The notes under the pieces were generated by a model. It was given only the letters and a program-made list of their open reading frames with translations. It was not told the origin of the DNA and made no database searches. Position numbers and translations under genes: made by a program. DNA of 64,000 nucleotides, taken from positions 371,327 to 435,326 of the forward strand of contig NZ_KB900623.1 in the NCBI RefSeq assembly GCF_000379025.1. Direction: 5' to 3'. This document shows positions 44,755-53,800 of the stretch, one piece after another; position 1 is the first letter of the stretch; each line of letters starts with the position of its first letter. The DNA comes from Orenia marismortui DSM 5156. GTDB taxonomy: Bacteria; Bacillota; Halanaerobiia; Halobacteroidales; Halobacteroidaceae.

Positions 44755-44783
44755 TTAACTTTACAGACAAAATATAGTATAAT
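44755..44783 (+). promoter_or_regulatory. Candidate promoter of the leader of the surface operon
   Basis: TTAACT and TATAAT are separated by 17 bases, with a predicted RNA start near 44790, about 500 bases before the first barrel gene. Confidence 0.5.
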
Positions 44784-44789
44784 TTGGTT

Positions 44790-44900
44790 AATACCTACAA
44801 ATTAATTAGAGCGAAGAAATATAACTTATATATGGTTGCCTAAGTTATATAGAGCTAATGGCAAACTCACCTGTAGTCTTAAAAAGATTACAGTTTTTTT
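44790..44900 (+). ncRNA. Candidate structured leader RNA with terminator
   Basis: A predicted RNA of about 110 bases. ATATAACTTA (44819) pairs with TAAGTTATAT (44841); ATTAG (44805) pairs with CTAAT (44855) around it; the hairpin loop TTGCC (44836) can pair with GGCAA (44860), giving a pseudoknot. A terminator follows immediately. I could not match it to a riboswitch class that I know. Confidence 0.45.
44871..44900 (+). terminator. Terminator inside the surface-operon leader
   Basis: CTGTAGTCTT and AAGATTACAG form a 10-base-pair stem (one G:T) followed by TTTTTTT. TGTAG of the stem could instead pair with CTACA at 44795. Confidence 0.8.
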
Positions 44901-45292
44901 ATTGTTAGATTAATTTGTTTATGTATAAGAGAGTATACTCTTTTTTCAAACTGTTGATAACTTTTTATCAACTAAAGACAAAAATAAACTAGCAACGCGC
45001 CCTGAAGGAGGTAGCGACTGACGAAGTAGTCCTGGGCTGAATTGACGCGAATAACGCGAATTAAATTCAAAAAAACTAATTAAGATTTAAAAATATTTTG
45101 AATTATTTATTTAAAGATTTTAATTATAGAAGACGGAGGGACAGCCCATTTTGTTCTGATTAAGGAACTATATTGTCTTTTGGTTTTGATCTTGCTGGTC
45201 ACTCGTTACTCGTCACTTGTTACTAAAATGGGCGATAGCCCATTTTATTCTTTGAATCAAAATTTAACAAATTATAAACAGGAGGAATTAAA
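44901..45292 (+). other. Structured, gene-free leader before the surface locus
   Basis: No coding frame is supported. It holds a perfect 8-base-pair hairpin (GTTGATAA / TTATCAAC, 44953-44972), a GC-rich folded block (44996-45049), and AGCCCATTTT repeats with an inverted AAAATGGGC (45143-45251). The base composition of the block is very unlike its surroundings. Confidence 0.6.
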
Positions 45293-45958
45293 ATGAAGAG
45301 AATTACTTTATTAGTATTGATGCTGGTATTATTAGGTTCAGTAGTTGTAGAGGGGAAAGAAGCAGGAACTTTTGAGATTGTTGGAGGGGCTAAAGTAGCT
45401 AAATTAGATTATACTCTAAAAATTAATGGAAGTCAGATAGATTGGACAGAAGAGAGTCAACTGGTTATAGATGACTTAAGTAAGCCAGCAGGATTTTATT
45501 TAGGTGGAATCTATTGGTTAGATGATAATAAAGGGATTGAGCTAGGAGCAAGTCTATTGGAAAGTTCTTTTTCAGGAAAGATTGATGGAGAAGAGGTTGA
45601 AAAGAGGGATCAGTTCTTAGAGTTTTATGGGAAATATAATTATCGAATTAATCAATACTTTAAACTTAACGGAGGATTTACATACTCTTCTTTTAAGGAA
45701 GAAGATAAAATAGTAGCAAAGAATTTTGATCAAGTAGTAGAAGAAGGTTCGGGCTTTGGCTTAAATGCTGGAGGAGGTATGACCTTACCGATAACAGATA
45801 GTTTAGTAATAACAGGAGAGTTTACATATAGTTTGCTAAATATTTTGATTGATAAAAGTTATGATCAGGATAAGGAGAAGCTAGTTGATCTTGACTATGA
45901 TAGAGAGTATATAATGAATCCTTTATCTGCTAAATTAGGGATTAGTTATCGCTTTTAG
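45293..45958 (+). CDS. Outer-membrane beta-barrel-like protein, copy 1
   Basis: A 221-residue secreted protein. It has a signal peptide (about 1-20, MKRITLLVLMLVLLGSVVVEG) and alternating beta-strand sequence (GGAKVAKLDYTLKING, FYGKYNYRINQYFKLNGGFTYSS, AGGGMTLPIT, LVITGEFTYSLLN), and ends in SYRF, the terminal aromatic pattern of outer-membrane barrels. Length and pattern fit an eight-stranded OmpW/opacity-like barrel. This supports a diderm cell. It is nearly identical to copy 2 at 48528. AGGAGG lies 8 bases before ATG. Confidence 0.75.
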   Translation: MKRITLLVLMLVLLGSVVVEGKEAGTFEIVGGAKVAKLDYTLKINGSQIDWTEESQLVIDDLSKPAGFYLGGIYWLDDNKGIELGASLLESSFSGKIDGEEVEKRDQFLEFYGKYNYRINQYFKLNGGFTYSSFKEEDKIVAKNFDQVVEEGSGFGLNAGGGMTLPITDSLVITGEFTYSLLNILIDKSYDQDKEKLVDLDYDREYIMNPLSAKLGISYRF

Positions 45959-46000
45959 AGATGTAGTTAAAATATTAGATATAAACAGGAGGGATTAGTT

Positions 46001-46450
46001 ATGAATGAGAGAGATAAGAGTATAAATACGTTAATATTTTGGGTTGCTGTATTATGGCCGATAGTACTGTTTCCCCCAGTAAGTTTGACACCATTAGGTG
46101 TGATTTTTTTAATATTTTTAATTCCATTTTATCTTTTTAAAATATCATTAAATTTAATTGTAATAATGGTTGCTAATGAGTTAAGTAGTAAGTGGATAAA
46201 GAGAGTTAAATTTATATTATTTTTTGTGGTCTGTTTATTTGTTTTGGAATTAGTATTTAATATTAGCAGTTCAATTTTTTTAAGAGATTTAATATTTAAT
46301 CCTATAAAAGAAAATCCTTTATATACAATAACAATATTATTAATTTGTATTGTAGAAGTAGTAATTATGAGTTTAATTATAAAAACTAAAATAATACAAA
46401 AAATGCTATGTGAAATAAAAAGAATAATGAATGAAATAAAAAAGATTTGA
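46001..46450 (+). CDS. Four-helix membrane protein of the LRR module
   Basis: A 149-residue protein with four membrane helices (about 9-28, 32-52, 70-92, 105-128) and a basic tail. Its sequence (MNERDKSINTLIFWVAVLWPI start) is homologous to the N-terminal region of the membrane-LRR fusion at 49229. Here no LRR follows; the frame ends and a barrel-gene relic begins a few bases later, so this may be a truncated version. GGAGGG site. Family unknown. Confidence 0.7.
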   Translation: MNERDKSINTLIFWVAVLWPIVLFPPVSLTPLGVIFLIFLIPFYLFKISLNLIVIMVANELSSKWIKRVKFILFFVVCLFVLELVFNISSSIFLRDLIFNPIKENPLYTITILLICIVEVVIMSLIIKTKIIQKMLCEIKRIMNEIKKI

Positions 46451-46464
46451 ATTACAATAAAACA

Positions 46465-46555
46465 TTATTATTTCGTTAGTAGTAATTATAATGTTATTAG
46501 GTACAATAGTTGTAGAGATAGAAAAAAGGTAGTTTTGGAGTTTTTAGTGGGATAG
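46465..46555 (+). pseudogene. Relic of a barrel gene 5' end
   Basis: TTATTAGGTACAATAGTTGT and the following bases match the signal-peptide region of the two barrel genes at about nine of ten positions, then decay into a patchy match. No open frame remains. It suggests a lost third barrel gene between the two modules. Confidence 0.5.
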
Positions 46556-46603
46556 ATGTATCAATGTTTTTTTGACTATTATATGAAAAAGGAGATGAAA
46601 CTT

Positions 46604-48499
46604 ATGAAAAAATATAGTAAAGCACTAATTTTATTGGCAGTAGCAGGAATTATTACAATCATTGTAGGACTAAGTTCTAATCCAATTGATGATAAATTAG
46701 TAGAGATTAAAGATGATAGTTTTGAAAAAGCAGTCAGGACAATTATAGATAAGCCCTGGGGTTCAATCACAGAAAGTGATGTAGCAAAGATAAAAGAAAT
46801 TCGTGTTAAAGGCTACTCAGTAGATACTGGGGCAAGGTGGAAAGAAATAGGTGAGATTAAAAGTTTAGATGGGATTGAGCACTTTAAGAATTTAGAGATT
46901 TTATATATTTATGGTTCTGGAGTAGAAGATATAAGTGGTCTACATGGCTTAAAAAAATTGAAAGAAATAAATTTATCAGGAAATGAAATAAAAGATATAA
47001 GTACTTTAGATGATTTACCTAGTTTGAAGGATTTAAGTTTTAGTGGTAACAAGGTAGAAAAAATAGATTCTTTATCTAGGTTAAAAAGTTTAGAAAAATT
47101 GTATCTTGGTGCTAATCAAATAACAAATATAGCTCCTTTAAAAGAATTAATTAAATTAAGAACATTGTATCTTTATGAAAATAATATCCAGGATTTAAGT
47201 CCTTTATCTAAATTAAAGAATTTGAGAAAATTAGAATTATGGGATAGTAATATAAAAGATATAAATGCTTTATCTGGATTATCTTCATTAAAATATTTGG
47301 ATGTTAACAAAAATCAAATTAAAAATATAGATTCTTTAGGCAAATTAAAGAACTTATACGGTTTAAGTATGAAAGATAATCAAATAAAAGATATAACTCC
47401 TTTAGCTAAGTTGAAGAATTTAAATTCAGTGAAAATGTATCGTAATAATCTTGATCAAGGAGATCTGTTTAAATTAAGCTTAGTGATTAATCAATTACAA
47501 AGTAGAGGAGTAGAAGTGAATTATGAAGATTATTGGATAGATAAAAAGTTTAATTTGGTTATTGATGAAGGTCAAGGAGAGTTAGATATAAGCTATCAAG
47601 GTAATCAGATTATCCAGTGTGAAGCATTAGCCCGGGAGGGTTGGTATTTTGATCATTGGGAAGGAATAAAAGCTAAAAAAAGTAATCCGGTTAAGTTACA
47701 AATAGAAGAAGGTAGTAGTAAAAAAATCAGAGTTGTATTTAAAGAAAAAGATAAAACTATAGATAAAGAGATTATTTTTAAAGATCGAGTTTTAGAAAAG
47801 CTAATTCGGGATAAGATAGGGAAAAAATCTGGACCGATCATGAAAAGTGATCTTAGAGGAATTAAGGAATTGAAAGAAACTGTAGAGATAGGAGATATAG
47901 AGTTTTTAAATGGGATTCAATATCTAATTGATTTAAAAAGTTTAGAATTGGAAGGAAACAAAATTAAGGATATAACTGTTCTATCAGAATTGAAAAAGTT
48001 AGAAGAGCTTAATCTTAGTAAAAATGAAATAGAAAATATACGTCCTTTGTCAGGTTTGAATAATTTAAAAGAATTAAAACTATCGAGTAACAGATTAAAG
48101 GAAATAGATTCTTTGAATAATTTAGTAGCTTTAACTTATTTAGATATTGGTGGGAATAAGGTAAAAAAAATAAATAGTTTAAAAAGATTAATTAATTTAA
48201 AAACATTATTAATTAATGGGAACGAGATTAAAGATATAAGTGTGGTAGGAAATTTAGTGAATTTAAATGAGTTAGTTCTTACTTTAAATAAAATAAAAGA
48301 TATAAATCCTATAGAAAATTTAGAACAATTAAATATATTATATCTTAGATGGAATAAAATAAAGGATATTAATGTTTTGTTAGAATTAGATAATTTGAAA
48401 GAATTAATCATTAGTAAATCAGATAAATATCTTAAATCTGACCAAGGTAAAAAAGTAATAAGCAAGTTGAAGAATAAAGGGGTAAAAATAAAGTATTAA
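46604..48499 (+). CDS. Leucine-rich-repeat surface protein with InlB-like repeat
   Basis: A 631-residue exported protein. The N-terminal hydrophobic segment (about 4-24) has no lipobox. Two internalin-style LRR blocks (about 30-300 and 405-630; units such as LKNLRKLELWDSNIKDINAL) are separated by one InlB B-type beta repeat (about 315-380, EGWYFDHWEG-like). Each LRR block starts with a helical cap (SFEKAVRTIIDKPWGSITESD and VLEKLIRDKIGKKSGPIMKSD). Internalin-type LRRs bind proteins or sugars. An upstream in-frame ATG at 46556 lies in a relic; ATG 46604 follows AAAAGGAG with 9-base spacing. Confidence 0.85.
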   Translation: MKKYSKALILLAVAGIITIIVGLSSNPIDDKLVEIKDDSFEKAVRTIIDKPWGSITESDVAKIKEIRVKGYSVDTGARWKEIGEIKSLDGIEHFKNLEILYIYGSGVEDISGLHGLKKLKEINLSGNEIKDISTLDDLPSLKDLSFSGNKVEKIDSLSRLKSLEKLYLGANQITNIAPLKELIKLRTLYLYENNIQDLSPLSKLKNLRKLELWDSNIKDINALSGLSSLKYLDVNKNQIKNIDSLGKLKNLYGLSMKDNQIKDITPLAKLKNLNSVKMYRNNLDQGDLFKLSLVINQLQSRGVEVNYEDYWIDKKFNLVIDEGQGELDISYQGNQIIQCEALAREGWYFDHWEGIKAKKSNPVKLQIEEGSSKKIRVVFKEKDKTIDKEIIFKDRVLEKLIRDKIGKKSGPIMKSDLRGIKELKETVEIGDIEFLNGIQYLIDLKSLELEGNKIKDITVLSELKKLEELNLSKNEIENIRPLSGLNNLKELKLSSNRLKEIDSLNNLVALTYLDIGGNKVKKINSLKRLINLKTLLINGNEIKDISVVGNLVNLNELVLTLNKIKDINPIENLEQLNILYLRWNKIKDINVLLELDNLKELIISKSDKYLKSDQGKKVISKLKNKGVKIKY

Positions 48500-48527
48500 G
48501 AAAGATAAAAAAACAGGAGGAATTAAA

Positions 48528-49196
48528 ATGAAGAGAATTACTTTATTAGTATTAATGATGGTATTATTAGGTTCAGTAGTTGTAGAAGCTCAAAATGAGG
48601 CAGGAACTTTTGAAATTGTTGGAGGGGCTAAAGTAGCTAAATTAGATTATACTCTAAAAATTAATGGAAGTCAGATAGATTGGACAGAAGATAGCCAAGC
48701 GGTTATAGATGACTTAAGTAAGCCAGCAGGATTTTATTTAGGTGGCATTTATTGGTTAGATAATAATAAAGGGATTGAGCTAGGAGCAAGTCTATTGGAA
48801 AGTTCTTTTTCAGGAAAGATTGATGGAGAAGAGGTTGAAAAGAGAGATCAGTTCTTAGGGTTTTATGGAAAATATAATTATCGAATTAATCAATACTTTA
48901 AACTTAATGCAGGACTTACATACTCTTCTTTTAAGGAAGAAGATAAAATAGCAGCAAAGAATTTTGATCAAGTAGTAGAAGAAGGTTCGGGCTTTGGCTT
49001 AAATGCTGGAGGAGGTATGACCTTTCCTATAACAGAGAATTTAGTAATAACAGGAGAACTTACATATAGTCTACTAAATATTATGATTGATAAAAGTTAT
49101 GATCAGGATAAGGACAAGCTAGTTGATCTTGACTATGATCGAGAGTATGTAATGAATCCGTTGTCTGCTAAATTAGGGGTTAGTTATCGCTTTTAG
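48528..49196 (+). CDS. Outer-membrane beta-barrel-like protein, copy 2
   Basis: A 222-residue paralogue of the barrel at 45293 with about 90% identity by eye; differences are spread out (for example EEGLNGG to LNAGL changes). Signal peptide, beta pattern and terminal SYRF are kept. AGGAGG lies 8 bases before ATG, and the leader before the start is also shared with copy 1. It lies 28 bases after the LRR gene, so the two modules may be one long operon. Confidence 0.75.
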   Translation: MKRITLLVLMMVLLGSVVVEAQNEAGTFEIVGGAKVAKLDYTLKINGSQIDWTEDSQAVIDDLSKPAGFYLGGIYWLDNNKGIELGASLLESSFSGKIDGEEVEKRDQFLGFYGKYNYRINQYFKLNAGLTYSSFKEEDKIAAKNFDQVVEEGSGFGLNAGGGMTFPITENLVITGELTYSLLNIMIDKSYDQDKDKLVDLDYDREYVMNPLSAKLGVSYRF

Positions 49197-49228
49197 AGAT
49201 GTAGTTAAAATATTAGGAGGGATTAATT

Positions 49229-50809
49229 ATGAATGAGAGAGATAAGAATATAAATACGTTAATATTTTGGGTTGCTGTATTATGGCCGATAATACTTTTT
49301 ATGGCTTTGCCAGGAGAGATGACTCCGTTAGCTGTAGTTGGTTTGATATTTTTAAGTCCATTTTACTTTTTTAAGATATCATTAAATTTAATGGTAGTAA
49401 TGAAGGCTAATAGAGTAAGTGAAAAATTAATAAAAGCAGTTCAATTTATAGCAGTAATTTGTTTATTGTTGTGTTTAGGATTAATATTTTTATCAGATAC
49501 ATTTGACTTAACTTTTTTTATAACAGTTTTATTAATTGCCATTGTAGAAGCAGGATTACTTTGGTTGATTACCAAATCTAAACTAATTCATATAATAATC
49601 TATAAAATAACAGAAAGAAAGAAAATTATAGTTATAGTAATACTTATTTTAATTAGCTTATTTGGATTGTATAGATTTAGTCTTGGTTTCAAAGATAAAA
49701 AACTATATAACGATGTTATTAGTAAGCTAGAGGAAGTTAGAGGAAAGCAATATGAGCCTTCATTGTTTTATAGTTTTTTTAGAAGAATACCAGAGGAAAA
49801 GGCTAAGTTAATTGTAGAGTTAGATTTAAGTGAGAAGGGTAATTATGAGAGTATTAAGGGAATTGAAAGTTTATTGAATTTAGAGAAATTAAATTTAAGT
49901 GGCTGTGGGATTTATACGGTATCTCAGTGGATTACTTTTAGAATTGATAAGCTATCTCTGTTGACTAAATTAAATAAGTTGCAGGAATTAAACTTGTCTA
50001 GCAACGCTATAAAGGATATAAGTTCATTAGAAAATTTAAAGAATCTAAAGAAATTAGATTTATCAAATAATTATATAAGTGATATAAGTCCATTATCTAA
50101 ATTAAATAATTTACAAGAATTAAATTTAGAATCAAGTAGGGTGAAAGATATAAGTGGTTTATCTAGTTTAGAAAATTTACAGAAATTAAATCTTAGAAAA
50201 AATCGCAATATAAAAAATATAGAATATTTGTCAAATTTAGAGAATTTAACAAGGTTGGATTTAGGTTATACAGGGATAGAAGATATAAGTCCATTGTCAA
50301 ACTTAGTTAAATTAGAAAAGTTAGATTTAAGTTATAATGATATAAAAGATGCAAAGGGATTATCAAATTTAGTTAGTTTAAAAGAGTTAGATTTAAGTCA
50401 TAATGATATAAAAGATATAATTGGATTATCAAACTTAGTTAAATTAGAAAAGTTAGATTTAAATAATAATGAATTGAAAAGTGTAAGATATTTATCAAAA
50501 TTAGTTAGATTGAAAGAGTTAAATCTTTCAGATAACGAATTGAAGGATATAAAAGCATTATCTAATTTAGTTAGTTTGATAGAATTAAATCTTGCAATTA
50601 ATAAAATAGAGAATATAAAAGTATTATCAAATTTAATTAATCTACAAACATTAATTATTCGAGATAATAAAATAGAAGATATAAAAGCATTATCAAATTT
50701 AATTAATTTAAAAGTATTAGCTATATCTAATAATCTTATTCGAGGAGCTAAAGAACGAAAAATAATAGATAAATTAGAAGAAAATAAAGTTAGGATTCAT
50801 AGATGGTAA
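49229..50809 (+). CDS. Membrane protein fused to LRR domain
   Basis: A 526-residue protein. The N-terminal region (about 1-165) has four or five membrane helices and is homologous to the 149-residue protein at 46001. The remaining part (about 170-526) is about 14 LRR units of the internalin type (NLSGCGIY, LKNLKKLDLSNNYISDISPL and similar). The fusion of a helical bundle with an LRR face suggests display at the membrane or periplasmic surface. The giant lipoprotein gene starts 18 bases after the stop. GGAGGG site. Confidence 0.82.
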   Translation: MNERDKNINTLIFWVAVLWPIILFMALPGEMTPLAVVGLIFLSPFYFFKISLNLMVVMKANRVSEKLIKAVQFIAVICLLLCLGLIFLSDTFDLTFFITVLLIAIVEAGLLWLITKSKLIHIIIYKITERKKIIVIVILILISLFGLYRFSLGFKDKKLYNDVISKLEEVRGKQYEPSLFYSFFRRIPEEKAKLIVELDLSEKGNYESIKGIESLLNLEKLNLSGCGIYTVSQWITFRIDKLSLLTKLNKLQELNLSSNAIKDISSLENLKNLKKLDLSNNYISDISPLSKLNNLQELNLESSRVKDISGLSSLENLQKLNLRKNRNIKNIEYLSNLENLTRLDLGYTGIEDISPLSNLVKLEKLDLSYNDIKDAKGLSNLVSLKELDLSHNDIKDIIGLSNLVKLEKLDLNNNELKSVRYLSKLVRLKELNLSDNELKDIKALSNLVSLIELNLAINKIENIKVLSNLINLQTLIIRDNKIEDIKALSNLINLKVLAISNNLIRGAKERKIIDKLEENKVRIHRW

Positions 50810-50827
50810 AAAAGAGAGGAGAATAAA

Positions 50828-53800
50828 ATGAAAATAAGTAAGAGAAATGTATATATATTAGTCTTATTGATTGTAAGTTTGAGCATGATACTAGTTGCTT
50901 GTAGTAGTGATAAATCAAATAAAGGAGAATATAATGTCTCAGGAACAGTTTATGATGATGAAGGAACAGGATTAAATGATGTTAAAATAAAGTTTACTAC
51001 AGAATTTAGTGCGGGGAAGGGTGCGGATTTAGGTATAGCTACTACTGATCAAAAGGGTCGTTTTACTAAGACAGGGCTGGTAGGTGCAGTAAAGGTAACT
51101 CCTGTTAAGAAAGGTTATTCTTTTGAAAGTAAAGTAGTAACTGAAACTACGGAACTTGTCTTTGGTAAAGATCCGAATGATGATACTAATCAAGAAGAAA
51201 ACAAGAACTTAATAATTAGAGTAATAGATGCTAAAACAGCTGAAGAAGTGACTGAGGTTAGTGTAGAACTTATCAATGATGAAATAGATTATTCAAAAAT
51301 TAAAACCACTGATAGCGTAGGTGAATTAGAATTTAAAAATTTAGATCCAGGAACTTATAGTTTATCTCTGAAGAAAGCTGGCTATATAGACCAAACAATA
51401 GAAATTAAATTAGAAGATGATACAAGTAAAGAAATAGAGTTGGTTAAAGAGGTTTCTGAGGCTACTGTAGATCAGAATACAGATCAAATTAGTAATGGTA
51501 TCTGGACTATAGGTCTTTCTGATCAGGCTAAACAATTACTTGATGGAGTTAATATTAGCATTGAAAAAAGTGAGGATAACCTAAAAGAGACTTTATTAAC
51601 AAGATATGAAGGAGGGAATAAGACTTTATTTGATTCCCAAACAGAAGAGATAGTTGGACAGGTTTATTCTTTTAAAGTAAGAGGAGAGATAAGTTCTACT
51701 GAGCAACCTCTTTCTCTAAATTTTAAAAGAGATTTAACTAAAGATATTAGAAGTTTAAATAATAATCTAAATGCTTTTAATATTCAAAGTAATAGCAGTA
51801 GAGATTATACTGTAGATTACTCCATGATAATAGTAATTAAAGATAATTACGGAAAAATTCTAAATATCTATCGGGTTAATTATGTTAATGACAATTCTAC
51901 TAATAATCAAGAAGTTAAAATATCTTTAAAAGATCTTGATGATATTGGTGAATTAGAAGCAAAAATGTATTTGGTTCAAAGTGCGTCTGATGAACAGGAA
52001 TATCAAAAGTTTGAAGTATTAGACTCAGAAGATGGGAAAATTATTAAAGCTAATATCAAAGGACAAGCCAGGTATGAGGTAGTTAAAAAAGAAATAGAAG
52101 AAGAAACAGAAAAAGAAGATGATGATGGAATTAAAGATTCAGGTGATATGAGTGCAACTAATAATACTATTAAAATAGTAAATGAGGATGTTGGAAATGG
52201 TGTTTGTACAGTTAAAATATATAATAAGACTGATTTGTTATTGTGGGAGCAGGATATTTTTATTAATGATATAGATATTAATAATTTATCACAATCACCT
52301 TCTAAATTAGCTCAACAATATGCCCCAATCTTAGCTTATCCGGAGGATGAGGAATATGCACCAGTCCCTATGGATTATTTAATCCCAGATGGAAGGAATT
52401 CAATATTAGAAGGAGATATAGGTAAAGACTTATCAGAGATTGAATTTAATATTCAGAGAGAAGTTATTGAAGGATATTCGGATCAGATAATTGATAAGGT
52501 TAGTTATGATACCCTCGGAGCTTATATGTCATATAATGGTCATAAGAGATCATATATAAATCTAGGGGTATCTGGTTTTAAGACTGATTCTCAAGTGCAT
52601 CCATTAAGGCATGCTACAGGTAGTATAGAGAATGCTACAATTTATTATTCTTTTATCAAACGAGGTGAAAATCACTATTATTTAAATTATCATTTCTTCT
52701 ATAACTTTGATCCTAAAGGTGGAAGTTCAGAAGAACCAGCAACTGCTGGTCATGTATTTGATAGGGAGAGTATGTCGATAGTTTTAGATGGAAATTTGAA
52801 ACCAGAAAGTATTGTATTTGGAGCGCATTTAAGTGGTCAAGAGATGTCATTGTTGAACGAAAATGGGGATAAAGAGATTACATGGGATGGAGAACCAGGA
52901 GGAAGGGTGAAGATTCCTTGGGATGAAGTATTTAAATACGAGTATGATGAAGATAAAGAAAAAATTCATCCTATAGTATCTATCGCTAAAGGTTCTCATG
53001 CTTTATATCCAGTACCAGGACATTATTTATGTATAGCAAAAAAAGTATTGCCTCTTAAAGAACCTGCTGGAGATTCATTAAATGAAAATACTTTATTTAA
53101 AGTTAGCGAAGAAGATAAGGAGAATAATAAATGGCAACGGGTTTTATTCCCTGCTGAAACTAACCCTGAGAATGGGAAGGACTATAATTTAAAAGCATTA
53201 AATTTAGATCAATTATCAAGTCATGGTGCTAATTCTCCATTGCTTTTTAGTGGAGCCTGGGTTGATGTTCTTGGAGGTGCTTTTAGTACTAACGCCAAAT
53301 TTCCACCATTTACTGAAAGAGAAAAAGATATAACTAGCTGGACAGGGAATGCTTATTCTGGTGAAGGTGAATTGAGTTTCATGGAGATGATACCTGATTA
53401 TTCTAAGGAATTGATGAAGTTGCTTGACGTTCATGTTAATTTGAATTTAGATAAGGTTGATATTTTTTATCAACCAGAGAAAAGAATTGTTAAGGATATG
53501 ACAGTGCACTTATCTGAATACTTTAAAGATGCAGCTATGTATGAAACTACAGCTGGAGAGGCTAAAGTAGCAATAGGTGAAAAATTCCTGCCTACTCAGG
53601 CAAAGACTATCAAGTATATAGATGCTTCTAATATCGCAGTGATTGATGGTTTTGAAGGTTTTCAATATTTTACTGAGTTAGAAAAGCTTAATTTAGGCAG
53701 TTGGCATGATGAAGAGGGAAATTTATTGAATATTAATGGACCGGTTAAAGAAGTTGGTGGAGAGCCAATTAATCTAAATATAGTCAGAAATTTAAGTCCA

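Noticed and set aside
44760-44783. TTTACA to TATAAT as a promoter of the leader
   Set aside because: The spacing is only 12 bases; TTAACT at 44755 with 17 bases fits better.
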